Part shown: positions 51,566 through 59,573 of the stretch, piece after piece
How positions within the stretch are numbered: the first letter of the stretch is position 1
How the letters are laid out: each line of letters begins with the position of its first letter
NCBI GenBank assembly: GCA_902770635.1
Contig: CACXTX010000016.1
Coordinates: 1 to 59,573 of the forward strand
From: an uncultured Prevotellaceae bacterium
GTDB taxonomy: Bacteria > Bacteroidota > Bacteroidia > Bacteroidales > Bacteroidaceae
Direction: 5' to 3'
DNA: 59,573 nt
The notes under the pieces: model-generated
What the model was told of the DNA's origin: nothing
Seen by the model: the letters and a program-made list of their open reading frames with translations, nothing else
The model's database searches: none
Position numbers and translations under genes: made by a program

Positions 51566-52132
51566 ATGGAAAAGATTATTCTGGGTATTGACCCTGGAAC
51601 AAATATCATGGGCTATGGAGTCATCAAGGTGGTTGACACGAAGGTCGAGATGGTGACCATGGGAGTCATCGACCTCCGTAAGTTTGGCGATGGCTACCTG
51701 AAACTGGGACACATCTTCGAACGGGTGACAGGCATCATCAACGCCTATCTGCCTGATGAGATGGCCATCGAGGCTCCCTTCTTTGGGAAGAACGTGCAGA
51801 CCATGCTGAAACTGGGAAGAGCCCAGGGCACAGCCATTGCTGCAGCCATACACCACGGGGTACCCATTCACGAATATGCTCCCATGAAAATCAAGATGGC
51901 CATCACGGGTAATGGTGCTGCGTCCAAAGAACAGGTAGCCGGAATGCTTCAACGCCTGTTGAAGTTTGACAAGGAGGCACTGACCAAGTTCATGGATGCC
52001 ACTGATGCCTTAGGAGCTGCCTACTGCCACTATATGCAGATGAACCGTCCTGAGAGTCAGGCTCATTACAAGGGATGGAAGGATTTTGTAACAAAGAACC
52101 AAGACAAAGTAAGCAAGACATGCAAAAAGTAA
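51566..52132 (+). CDS. ruvC: Holliday junction resolvase RuvC
   Basis: 188 residues from ATG 51566; the TTG at 51557 is part of the -7 box and cannot be in the message. RuvC cuts Holliday junctions symmetrically with RuvAB. The four acidic catalytic residues are Asp9 (ILGIDPGT), Glu69 (AIEAPFFGKN), Asp144 and Asp147 (MDATDALGAAYCH). The gene overlaps the next ABC ATPase gene by 13 bp. ruvA and ruvB are not in the window. Confidence 0.95.
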   Translation: MEKIILGIDPGTNIMGYGVIKVVDTKVEMVTMGVIDLRKFGDGYLKLGHIFERVTGIINAYLPDEMAIEAPFFGKNVQTMLKLGRAQGTAIAAAIHHGVPIHEYAPMKIKMAITGNGAASKEQVAGMLQRLLKFDKEALTKFMDATDALGAAYCHYMQMNRPESQAHYKGWKDFVTKNQDKVSKTCKK

Positions 52133-53469
52133 CAGCCGTCGTAGGACGAAACGGAAGTGGAAAGACGTTATTCATTGACCAACTACGCAAACAGTTGGCC
52201 TCTGACCGGGTACGCTATATCGCCTTCACGGATTCGTATGGTGTGAATGTAGACGGACAATATTACCTGCAACTGCGTTGGAACCAGCATGACATCGACC
52301 ACGAAACTCCTACGGTGGGTGAACTGCTGGAAAAGGCCTATCGGTTGGCGGGTGAGGATACCCCGGAACGCAGGGCTTTGCAAGCCCACTTGTACGAGTT
52401 GTTCCACATGGAGGAGTTCCTCGACAAGTATATCATCACACTTTCGAGTGGTGAACTGAGGAAGTTCCAGTTGACAAAGACGCTGTTTGCCAATCCGAAA
52501 CTGCTCATCATGGACAACCCGTTTATCGGACTGGATGCTGAGACCAGGGATCAACTGAAGGAACTGCTGAGGATACTGACCACCGAGCGTGATATCGAGG
52601 TGATGCTGGTTCTGTCGAAAACGGACGACATCCCTGACTTTGTCAGCAAGATAACGGTGATTTCCGAAAATGCGGAGACCATAGTATATAATGGAGTTTC
52701 CGACTACTATGCCCACCAGCAGGAAGTTCCTCCCCGGGTATTGAGCGAAGAGAAGCGACAAGCCATTCTCAACCTGCCCTACCACGACAACGACTACGAA
52801 TGCCAGAAGGTGGTGGAGATGAAGAATGTCAGCATACGCTATGGCGAGAGAACCATCTTGAAGGAGCTGAACTGGACGGTGATGAACGGAGAGCGATGGG
52901 CCTTGTCTGGACAAAATGGCAGTGGCAAGTCAACCCTGCTCTCTCTGGTATGTGCGGACAACCCGCAGAGCTATGCCTGTGACATCACCCTCTTTGACCG
53001 ACCTCGCGGTTCGGGCGAGAGCATCTGGGACATCAAAAAACACATCGGTTATGTATCCCCTGAGATGCATCGGTCCTACAAGCGCGACATCCCAGCCATC
53101 CGCATTGTAGCCAGTGGTCTGATGGACTCCATCGGACTGTATGCTGTCCCCAACGAAAAGGACTATGAGAAATGCCGTTGGTGGCTTGACATCTTTAGCA
53201 TCGGACATTTGGCTGAGCGAAAGTTTCTGCAACTGTCGAGTGGTGAGCAAAGACTGGTGCTGCTGGCAAGGGCCTTTGTGAAAGACCCCCAGCTGCTGAT
53301 TCTGGACGAGCCCCTGCACGGCTTGGATCTCTGGAACCGCAGACTGACCAAGGACATCATCGAGACGTTCTGTCAGCGTCGCAACAAAACCATGGTGATG
53401 GTGACTCACTACGAGACGGAACTTCCTAAGGGTATCACGCACAAACTTTTTTTGGCACGGAATTTGTAA
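52120..53469 (+). CDS. Double ABC ATPase (ModF-like)
   Basis: 449 residues from ATG 52120, inside the ruvC 3' end. Two ABC modules in one chain: GRNGSGKTLFI near residue 10 with signature TLSSGELRKFQL and LLIMDNPFIGLD (Walker B lacks the usual Glu, which is Asn), and GQNGSGKSTLL near 266 with QLSSGEQRLVLLA and LLILDEPLHGLD. No membrane segments. The layout matches ModF/PhrA-type soluble ABC proteins of uncertain role. Its final codons contain the sigma-54-like element of the clpC gene. Confidence 0.85.
   Translation: MQKVTAVVGRNGSGKTLFIDQLRKQLASDRVRYIAFTDSYGVNVDGQYYLQLRWNQHDIDHETPTVGELLEKAYRLAGEDTPERRALQAHLYELFHMEEFLDKYIITLSSGELRKFQLTKTLFANPKLLIMDNPFIGLDAETRDQLKELLRILTTERDIEVMLVLSKTDDIPDFVSKITVISENAETIVYNGVSDYYAHQQEVPPRVLSEEKRQAILNLPYHDNDYECQKVVEMKNVSIRYGERTILKELNWTVMNGERWALSGQNGSGKSTLLSLVCADNPQSYACDITLFDRPRGSGESIWDIKKHIGYVSPEMHRSYKRDIPAIRIVASGLMDSIGLYAVPNEKDYEKCRWWLDIFSIGHLAERKFLQLSSGEQRLVLLARAFVKDPQLLILDEPLHGLDLWNRRLTKDIIETFCQRRNKTMVMVTHYETELPKGITHKLFLARNL
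53452..53468 (+). promoter_or_regulatory. Sigma-54-like promoter of clpC
   Basis: TTGGCACG (53452-53459), GAAT, TTGTAA: GG and GT ten bases apart, one base off the RpoN -12 consensus. The surrounding CAAACTTTTT...TTTGGCACGG..TTTG is shared with the htpG element at 28156-28190. It lies within the last codons of the preceding gene. Confidence 0.55.
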
Positions 53470-53475
53470 CTAACC

Positions 53476-53576
53476 CAATAGTAAAATAGTAAAATAGTAA
53501 AATAGTAAATAGTCCAATTGTAAAATAGTCAAATTGTAAATTGTAAAATAGTCAAATTGTAAAATAGTCAAATATA
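53476..53576 (+). repeat. AAAATAGT/CAAATTGT word array in the clpC leader
   Basis: About 100 bp of AAAATAGT, CAAATTGT and AAATAGT words running up to the GTG start. Same words and same sense as the gyrA leader array. Confidence 0.85.
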
Positions 53577-56096
53577 GTGTCAAGTCAATTTTCACCAAAA
53601 GTATCCGAGATTCTCGCATTTTCGCGCGAGGAGGCTTCCCGATTGGCCAGCAGAAGCGTGGGTCCTGAACACCTGATGTTAGGACTGATGCGCATGAATG
53701 ACGGGCCTGTCAAGGAGGTTCTCCGACGACTGGATGTCAACATGCAGTCGATCAAGACGGAACTGGAGATGCGTGTCAGGGAAGACGAGCTGAACATGCC
53801 TATCCATACCAGCGACCTGGTATTGAACGAAAAGGCAAGCAATATCCTGAAACTCGCCGTACTCGAGGCTCGCTTACAGCGTACTGCCCGGGTGGAGGAA
53901 CAGCACCTGTTGCTGGCTATCCTGCATGACATGGGGAATAACGGAGCAAAACAAGTATTAGAGATGAACAATGTATATTATGAAGACGCACTGACCTTGC
54001 TCAGTGTGAAGAATGGTATAGGACTGCCCGACGAGGATTACGAGGAGGAGACTGGAAGCCAGGCTGACAGAGGTGCTCAGTCGTCAGCAGGCAATACGCA
54101 GACAACCACCCAGCAGAAGACCAAGTCGAAGACGCCCGTGCTGGACAATTTCGGCACAGACCTTACCCGTCAGGCTACTGAAGGGAAACTGGACCCTTGT
54201 GTGGGTCGTGAAAGGGAGATTCAGCGCGTGATAGAGATCCTGGGTCGCCGCAAGAAGAACAACCCGATATTGATAGGTGAGCCTGGTGTGGGCAAGAGTG
54301 CCATCGTAGAAGGCCTGGCTCAGATGATTGCTGGCCACCACTGCTCTCCCACCTTATTTAATAAGCGACTGGTAACACTGGACATGACGGGTGTCGTGGC
54401 TGGTACCAAATATCGTGGACAGTTTGAGGAACGCATGAAGATGCTGGTGAAAGAACTGGAACAGAACCCAGACATCATCATCTTCATCGACGAGATACAC
54501 ACACTGATAGGTGCTGGTTCGACACCGGGCTCCATGGATGCTGCCAATATCCTGAAGCCTGCTTTGGCACGAGGCACCATACAGTGTATCGGTGCCACCA
54601 CCCTGGACGAATACCGTAACTCTATCGAGAAGGACGGGGCCTTGGAGCGCCGTTTCCAGAAGGTACAGGTAGAACCGACCACAAACGAAGAGACCCTGGA
54701 GATTCTGCGTAACCTGCGCGACCGTTATGAGCGACACCACCATGTCAGCTATACGGACGATGCCCTGGAGGCATGTGTCAAACTGACAGCCAGGTATGTC
54801 ACCGACCGTTTCATGCCCGACAAGGCTATTGATGCCTTGGACGAGGTGGGTTCTCGCGTCCACCTGAAGAATGCGAACATTCCGCCTGAAATCACGGAGA
54901 AGGAGAGCGAGATCAAGCTGGTTACTGAGAAGAAGCAACAGGCTGTCAGCAACCAGAACTTCGAGTTGGCTGCTGGCTACAGAGACCGTCAGACGGTTCT
55001 GGAACGTGAGTTGCAGGAGCTGAACCGCAAGTGGCTGGAAGGGGAAACGGATGTGCTCCAGACGGTGACGGCTGAGGAGGTGGCCGATGTGGTATCCATG
55101 ATGACTGGGGTTCCTGTACAGCGTATGGCACAGGAGGAAGGCATCCGTTTGAAGGGAATGGCCCAGGAGCTGAAGAGTCAGGTCATAGCCCAGGACAAGG
55201 CCATCGACAAAATGGTACGTGCCATCCAGCGCAACCGCGTAGGTCTGAAAGATCCCAACCACCCCATCGGTGCCTTTATGTTCCTTGGCCCTACGGGTGT
55301 GGGTAAGACCTATCTGGCCAAAAAACTCGCTGAGTTCATGTTTGGCTCGGCAGATGCACTGATCCGCGTGGACATGAGCGAATATACCGAGTCGTTCAAC
55401 GTGTCCAGACTGATAGGTGCACCTCCGGGATATGTAGGCTACGAGGAAGGTGGCCAGCTGACGGAGCGGGTACGTCGTCGCCCCTACTCCATCGTCCTCC
55501 TCGACGAGATAGAGAAGGCGCATAGCAATGTCTTCAACCTGCTGCTGCAAGTGTTGGACGAAGGTCGTCTGACCGATGGTAACGGACGCTTTGTCGATTT
55601 CCGCAACACGGTCATCATCATGACCTCGAATGCAGGAACGCGACAACTGAAGGAGTTCGGACGGGGGGTAGGCTTCAATACCTCCAGTTCAACACTGATG
55701 TTGAACGAGCAGGATAAGGAACATGCCCGACAGATTGTGCAGAAAGCGCTCTCCAAGCAGTTCTCCCCCGAGTTCCTGAATCGCCTGGACGAGATTATCA
55801 CCTTCGACCAGCTAGACCTCACGGCCATCAAACAGATTATCGATGTCGAGCTGAAGGGGCTCTACAAGCGCATCGGCGACTTAGGTTTCCAAATCAGTCT
55901 GAGCGACGAGGCCAAGGCTTTCGTAGCCGAGAAGGGTTACGACGTTCAGTTCGGTGCGCGTCCACTGAAACGTGCCATCCAGTCGTATATCGAGGACGGT
56001 ATCTCCGAGCTCATTGTCAATGGCGATCTGCAGGCGGGTGCTACTATATATATAAATAAGGTGGAAGACAAGGACGAGTTGTCGTTCAACGTATAA
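53577..56096 (+). CDS. clpC: ClpC-type AAA+ unfoldase
   Basis: 839 residues, reading from GTG 53577; no upstream ATG fits and the N-domain starts at once ([18 protein letters not shown]). N-terminal double Clp-N repeat (1-150), AAA1 with GEPGVGKSA near residue 236, a short middle domain with a UVR-like segment ([24 protein letters not shown]) that marks ClpC over ClpB, AAA2 with GPTGVGKTY near 571, a VGF-type loop (GRGVGFN) for ClpP, and the C-terminal D2 small domain. It feeds unfolded proteins to ClpP. No ctsR or mcsAB is adjacent; a sigma-54-like element may control it. Confidence 0.95.
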   Translation: MSSQFSPKVSEILAFSREEASRLASRSVGPEHLMLGLMRMNDGPVKEVLRRLDVNMQSIKTELEMRVREDELNMPIHTSDLVLNEKASNILKLAVLEARLQRTARVEEQHLLLAILHDMGNNGAKQVLEMNNVYYEDALTLLSVKNGIGLPDEDYEEETGSQADRGAQSSAGNTQTTTQQKTKSKTPVLDNFGTDLTRQATEGKLDPCVGREREIQRVIEILGRRKKNNPILIGEPGVGKSAIVEGLAQMIAGHHCSPTLFNKRLVTLDMTGVVAGTKYRGQFEERMKMLVKELEQNPDIIIFIDEIHTLIGAGSTPGSMDAANILKPALARGTIQCIGATTLDEYRNSIEKDGALERRFQKVQVEPTTNEETLEILRNLRDRYERHHHVSYTDDALEACVKLTARYVTDRFMPDKAIDALDEVGSRVHLKNANIPPEITEKESEIKLVTEKKQQAVSNQNFELAAGYRDRQTVLERELQELNRKWLEGETDVLQTVTAEEVADVVSMMTGVPVQRMAQEEGIRLKGMAQELKSQVIAQDKAIDKMVRAIQRNRVGLKDPNHPIGAFMFLGPTGVGKTYLAKKLAEFMFGSADALIRVDMSEYTESFNVSRLIGAPPGYVGYEEGGQLTERVRRRPYSIVLLDEIEKAHSNVFNLLLQVLDEGRLTDGNGRFVDFRNTVIIMTSNAGTRQLKEFGRGVGFNTSSSTLMLNEQDKEHARQIVQKALSKQFSPEFLNRLDEIITFDQLDLTAIKQIIDVELKGLYKRIGDLGFQISLSDEAKAFVAEKGYDVQFGARPLKRAIQSYIEDGISELIVNGDLQAGATIYINKVEDKDELSFNV

Positions 56097-56112
56097 AGCA
56101 GCATTTCTTCCT

Positions 56113-59058
56113 ATGAGTGATTACATCGAGATAAAAGGGGCCAGAGTCAACAACCTGAAGAATGTGGATGTCAAGATACCCCGTGGCAAACTGGTGGTAG
56201 TGACGGGTGTATCGGGCAGTGGCAAGTCGTCATTGGCTTTCGATACACTCTATGCCGAGGGACAGCGTCGTTATGTCGAGAGTCTGTCGAGCTATGCCCG
56301 TCAGTTTCTCGGTCGTATGAACAAACCCGAGTGTGACTATATCAAAGGACTCCCTCCTGCCATAGCCATTGAGCAGCGCGTCATCTCCAGGAACCCTCGT
56401 TCTACGGTAGGCACCACCACCGAGATTTACGAATACCTGCGCCTGTTGTTTGCACGCATCGGACGCACTTACTCCCCCATCAGTGGACAGGAAGTCAAGA
56501 AGCACTCTACGGAGGACATCATAGCCTGCACCCGTCAATATGCACCGGGCACGAAGTATGTGGTGATGGCTCCCATCCATGTGGCCGAGGGCCGTACCCT
56601 CGAGCAACAGTTGAAATTATATCTGCAGAACGGCTATGCCCGTATGTCAGTCGAGTCTTTGCCCTCTAAGTTCTTGCTTGAGCAAGCGAACAAGTTCGAG
56701 CGAGGGGGCGACAGGGGTCTGAACGATGGAAATATCATTAGGATCGACGACTACCTCTCCACTCTGCCATCAGCCATCAGCCATCAGCCATCAGCCCTCT
56801 TCCTCGTCATCGACCGTCTGTCAGTTGACGATGCCAAGGATGCCATCTCCCGTCTGGTCGATTCTGCCGAGACGGCATTCTACGAAGGAGGTGGCGAATG
56901 TCGCCTGATGTTCCTTCCCTCGAATATCTGCTACGATTTCTCCATGCGCTTTGAGGCTGATGGGATGACCTTCGAAGAACCTTCCGACAACCTGTTCTCC
57001 TTCAACTCACCCGTGGGTGCCTGTCCTGAATGTCAGGGCTTTGGCAAGGTGATGGGCATCGACGAGCATCTCGTCATCCCCAACACCTCTCTCTCCGTCT
57101 ATGATGGCTGTGTGGTCTGTTGGCATGGTGAGAAGATGAAGATGTGGAAGGAAGAATTCTGTCGTAGGGCTGCTAAGGACGATTTTCCCATCTTCGAGCC
57201 TTACTATAGCCTGACCCAGAAGCAGAAAGACCAGTTGTGGCACGGACTGCCCTCCGACAAGCACCGCACTAAAGACGACCGGGTATCCATCGACGACTTC
57301 TTCCAGATGGTGAAGGACAACCAGTACAAGATTCAATACCGGGTGATGCTCAGTCGCTATCGCGGCAAGACCACCTGTCCGAAATGTCATGGAACCCGCC
57401 TGAAGCCGGAGGCTGATTATGTGAAGATTGGTGGACGAAGCATCAGCGATCTCGTCGAGATGCCCATCCTCCGACTGAAAGAGTGGTTCGACCACCTCGA
57501 GTTAAATGAACAGGAACAGCAGATAGGCAAGAGACTGCTGACGGAAATCAATGCGCGTCTCCAGTTCCTGCTGGATGTAGGACTGGGCTACCTGACACTG
57601 AACCGTATGTCCAACTCCCTGAGTGGTGGCGAGAGCCAACGCATCAACCTGACCACCTCATTGGGCTCCTCCCTCGTGGGTTCCTTATATATATTGGACG
57701 AGCCCAGCATCGGACTCCATGCCCGTGATACCGACCGACTCATCAAGGTGTTGAAGGAACTGCGTGACATCGGCAATACCGTTGTCATCGTAGAGCACGA
57801 CGAGGAAATCATGCGTGCAGCCGACTACCTCATAGACGTCGGTCCCGATGCAGGTCGCCTGGGTGGCGAGATTGTCTTCGAAGGTCCCCTTCCCACCGAC
57901 AATTCTTCACTCTTCACTCTTCACTCTTCACTTAACCAAAGTCACACGCTTCGCTACCTCACCCATCAGGACACTATTCCCGTCCCCACGAGTCATCGTC
58001 CCTGGAACCGGAAAATCGTGATAAAAGGTGCCCGCATGAATAACCTCAAGGGCATCGATGTCGAGATACCCCTCAACGTGATGACGGTAGTCACTGGTGT
58101 CAGTGGCAGTGGTAAGTCATCGCTCATCAAGGGCATTCTCTACCCTGCCCTGAAGCGTCACCTGGGCGATGTCTGCGATGCCCCCGGCGAGTATCTGGGA
58201 CTGGAGGGCGACTATCTCGCTATCAAACATGTCGAGTTTGTCGATCAGAACCCCATAGGCAAGTCGTCGCGTTCCAACCCGGCCACCTATGTCAAGGCTT
58301 ACGATGCCATCCGTGACCTTTATGCTGCCCAGCCTTTGTCCAAGCAGATGGGCTTCAACAGCCAGTTTTTCTCATTCAATGCGGATGGTGGACGCTGTGA
58401 TGAGTGTAAGGGAGCGGGAGTGATTACCGTGGAGATGCAGTTCATGGCGGACCTCATCTTGGAGTGTGAGGCTTGTCACGGCAAACGTTTCAAGCACGAC
58501 ATCCTGGATGTGAAGTTCCAAGGCAAGAACATCGACGACATCCTGAACATGACCATCACCGAGGCTATCCAGTTCTTTACAGAGCATCAGCAGAAGACGA
58601 TTGTCAACCGGCTGAAGCCTTTGGAGGAGGTAGGTCTGGGATATATCAAACTCGGACAGAGCTCTTCTACCCTTTCTGGTGGTGAGAACCAGCGCGTCAA
58701 GCTGGCCTACTTCATCGGTCAGGAAAGACAACGGACTGTCGAACGCAGTTCGGGAGTAAAGCAGAATCCCACCCTGTTTATCTTCGATGAGCCCACCACA
58801 GGACTGCACTTCCACGACATCCAGCGACTCCTCGATGCCTTTAATGCCCTGATAGCACAGGGCCACACCATCCTCATCATCGAGCACAACATGGAAATCA
58901 TCAAATGTGCTGATCATATCATCGACATGGGGCCCGACGGAGGCGATCGTGGCGGACAACTGGTGGCCTGTGGAACACCCGAGGAAATCGCTGCCAATCC
59001 CAACAGTCTCACTGGAAAATTCCTCAAAGACAAACTGGCAGAGCACGTTCAAGGCTAA
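56113..59058 (+). CDS. uvrA: Excinuclease ABC subunit A with in-frame repeat insertions
   Basis: 981 residues, about 35 more than usual. UvrA detects DNA damage and loads UvrB. First ABC half: [15 protein letters not shown] near residue 32, zinc finger CPECQGFGK...CPKCHGTR, signature [13 protein letters not shown]. Second half: [15 protein letters not shown] near 662, zinc finger CDECKGAG...CEACHGKR, signature [14 protein letters not shown]. Two low-complexity inserts are made of word arrays: [10 protein letters not shown] (about 218-229) and [10 protein letters not shown] (about 597-608), the latter followed by a CGCTTCGCTA box. Both lie in surface linkers and keep frame, so the protein should still work. 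16 bp after clpC. Confidence 0.96.
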   Translation: MSDYIEIKGARVNNLKNVDVKIPRGKLVVVTGVSGSGKSSLAFDTLYAEGQRRYVESLSSYARQFLGRMNKPECDYIKGLPPAIAIEQRVISRNPRSTVGTTTEIYEYLRLLFARIGRTYSPISGQEVKKHSTEDIIACTRQYAPGTKYVVMAPIHVAEGRTLEQQLKLYLQNGYARMSVESLPSKFLLEQANKFERGGDRGLNDGNIIRIDDYLSTLPSAISHQPSALFLVIDRLSVDDAKDAISRLVDSAETAFYEGGGECRLMFLPSNICYDFSMRFEADGMTFEEPSDNLFSFNSPVGACPECQGFGKVMGIDEHLVIPNTSLSVYDGCVVCWHGEKMKMWKEEFCRRAAKDDFPIFEPYYSLTQKQKDQLWHGLPSDKHRTKDDRVSIDDFFQMVKDNQYKIQYRVMLSRYRGKTTCPKCHGTRLKPEADYVKIGGRSISDLVEMPILRLKEWFDHLELNEQEQQIGKRLLTEINARLQFLLDVGLGYLTLNRMSNSLSGGESQRINLTTSLGSSLVGSLYILDEPSIGLHARDTDRLIKVLKELRDIGNTVVIVEHDEEIMRAADYLIDVGPDAGRLGGEIVFEGPLPTDNSSLFTLHSSLNQSHTLRYLTHQDTIPVPTSHRPWNRKIVIKGARMNNLKGIDVEIPLNVMTVVTGVSGSGKSSLIKGILYPALKRHLGDVCDAPGEYLGLEGDYLAIKHVEFVDQNPIGKSSRSNPATYVKAYDAIRDLYAAQPLSKQMGFNSQFFSFNADGGRCDECKGAGVITVEMQFMADLILECEACHGKRFKHDILDVKFQGKNIDDILNMTITEAIQFFTEHQQKTIVNRLKPLEEVGLGYIKLGQSSSTLSGGENQRVKLAYFIGQERQRTVERSSGVKQNPTLFIFDEPTTGLHFHDIQRLLDAFNALIAQGHTILIIEHNMEIIKCADHIIDMGPDGGDRGGQLVACGTPEEIAANPNSLTGKFLKDKLAEHVQG
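56766..56797 (+). repeat. In-frame GCCATCA word array inside uvrA
   Basis: Four to five tandem GCCATCA words; the 7-bp period cycles through all three frames, yet the whole array keeps uvrA in frame. It encodes [10 protein letters not shown]. Confidence 0.8.
57901..57956 (+). repeat. In-frame TTCACTC word array with CGCTTCGCTA box inside uvrA
   Basis: Tandem TTCACTC words (57906-57932), a short link, then CGCTTCGCTA (57947-57956). Same composition as intergenic arrays at 36445-36505 and 43610-43644. It lies in the linker between the two ABC halves. Confidence 0.8.
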
Positions 59059-59078
59059 AAAAATGTTAATGGGCAAAC

Positions 59079-59112
59079 ATTTCTCATTCCTCATTTCTCA
59101 TTTCTCATTTTA
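59079..59112 (+). repeat. TTTCTCA word array before the tRNA genes
   Basis: Tandem ATTTCTC/ATTCCTC words between the uvrA stop and the tRNA-Thr promoter; they cover its -33 position. Confidence 0.7.
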
Positions 59113-59118
59113 AATAAG

Positions 59119-59126
59119 TATCTTTG
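59119..59126 (+). promoter_or_regulatory. tRNA-Thr promoter -7 element
   Basis: TATCTTTG about 35 bp before the tRNA-Thr gene. The -33 position is TTCT inside the word array. Confidence 0.55.
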
Positions 59127-59160
59127 CATCCGCTTTCGAGCAAGAGTTCATTGAAAAGCT

Positions 59161-59233
<73 letters not shown>

Positions 59234-59245
59234 CTCTCAATCGAC

Positions 59246-59280
59246 AAAGAGTCAGGACACTCCGTTCTGACTCTTTTTCT
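59246..59280 (+). terminator. Hairpin with T tract between tRNA-Thr and tRNA-Gly
   Basis: AAAGAGTCAG (59246-59255) pairs with CTGACTCTTT (59267-59276), followed by TTTTTC. It looks like an intrinsic terminator although tRNA-Gly begins six bases later. Confidence 0.75.
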
Positions 59281-59285
59281 TCCAA

Positions 59286-59358
59286 GCGATAATAGCTCAG
59301 TTGGTAGAGCATTGGCTTCCCAAGCCGAGGGTCGCGGGTTCGAGTCCCGTTTATCGCT
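59286..59358 (+). tRNA. tRNA-Gly (CCC)
   Basis: 73-nt cloverleaf, acceptor GCGATAA/TTATCGC, anticodon loop TTCCCAA (anticodon CCC), T-loop GTTCGAGTC. CCA not encoded. No TAnnTTTG box lies between it and the hairpin upstream. Confidence 0.93.
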
Positions 59359-59407
59359 CCTCAAAGAAGAAAAAAATGAGAGAAAACCAAAAAAAGTAGG
59401 TAAAAAA

Positions 59408-59439
59408 TTTGCAGGGTTCAAAAAATAGTCGTACCTTTG
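59408..59439 (+). promoter_or_regulatory. tRNA-Ser promoter
   Basis: TTTG (59408-59411), exactly 20 bases, TACCTTTG (59432-59439), about 50 bp before the tRNA-Ser gene. Confidence 0.78.
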
Positions 59440-59490
59440 CACCCGCAATCAAGGAGATAACCCCACGGTTTCTGACTCCAGGGTCCTTTT

Positions 59491-59573
59491 GGAAGGATGG
59501 GTGAGTGGCTGAAACCAGCAGTTTGCTAAACTGCCGTACGGGTTCCCGTACCGGGGGTTCGAATCCCCCTCCT
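59491..59573 (+). tRNA. tRNA-Ser (GCT), cut by the window end
   Basis: Starts GGAAGGATGGGTGAGTGGCT, with anticodon loop TTGCTAA (GCT), a long variable arm (CCGTACGGGTTCCCGTACC) and T-loop GTTCGAATC. The last bases of the acceptor 3' strand lie beyond the window. Confidence 0.92.

Noticed and set aside
54354-55646. 430-codon antisense ORF opposite clpC, and similar long antisense ORFs opposite ugd, ald and rho
   Set aside because: Each mirrors a well-conserved gene with strong codon bias; the encoded proteins resemble no family.

Overview
The window looks like chromosomal DNA of a Bacteroidota bacterium, most likely a Prevotella-type member of the Prevotellaceae. The reasons are the lineage's promoter form (TTTG, about 20 bases, TAnnTTTG) in front of many genes, a 287-residue primary sigma factor, HU-HIG/'smalltalk', HU-CCDC81/SPOR and DUF4494 families, EFR1 ferredoxin, YggS, and general lack of Shine-Dalgarno sites. 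Species cannot be fixed from sequence alone. I see no prophage, insertion sequence, integrase, CRISPR array or rRNA. It is a housekeeping region with about 50 protein genes and five tRNA genes, the last cut by the window edge.

Layout. 1-2.2 kb: HU-like protein plus smalltalk peptide, convergent with a TPR protein. 2.2-7.7 kb (minus): gyrA, then a lipoprotein, UDP-glucose dehydrogenase and RfbC. 7.7-9.4 kb (plus): HU-CCDC81/SPOR membrane protein and an FHA protein. 9.3-14.3 kb: DMT transporter, truA, EFR1 ferredoxin, and a minus operon of pseudokinase-DUF4494-YggS. 14.4-18.6 kb (plus): aminotransferase, LolCE-type permease, mannitol dehydrogenase-family oxidoreductase. 18.6-28.1 kb (minus): secreted protein, rpoD, HtrA-type lipoprotein, manA, Mfa2-like lipoprotein, AlkD, SLC13 transporter, ettA. 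28.2-30.3 kb: htpG. 30.4-39.5 kb (minus): phosphoglucomutase, TPR protein, galE, two tRNA-Asp, GNAT, glycosyltransferase, small membrane protein, recR, ABC-F, ysxC. 40.0-45.0 kb (plus): MATE pump, rho, rsmG, MBL hydrolase. 45.0-51.3 kb (minus): GHL10 hydrolase, metH, smpB, DMP19-like protein, ald. 51.6-59.1 kb (plus): ruvC, double ABC ATPase, clpC, uvrA, then tRNA-Thr, tRNA-Gly and tRNA-Ser.

Functional themes: DNA topology and repair (gyrA, uvrA, ruvC, recR, alkD), RNA and translation quality (rho, truA, rsmG, smpB, ettA, ysxC), protein quality control (htpG, clpC, HtrA), and nucleotide-sugar/envelope metabolism (ugd, rfbC, galE, manA, pgm, GT2).

The most unusual content is non-coding. (1) Short tandem 'word' arrays (GTGAAAA, TTGATAAT, AAAATAGTCAAATTGT and others) fill operon junctions, often ending at a start codon, and some carry a CGCTTCGCTA box. 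Related arrays lie in frame inside uvrA (twice) and the ABC-F gene. (2) A consensus-quality sigma-54 promoter precedes htpG and a near copy precedes clpC. (3) At three loci an intrinsic-terminator-like hairpin is superimposed on the next promoter; two of these are near-identical modules. (4) A 43-bp palindromic array and a 22-bp array flank the MATE gene. (5) Several promoters sit so close to the ATG that the mRNAs should be leaderless.
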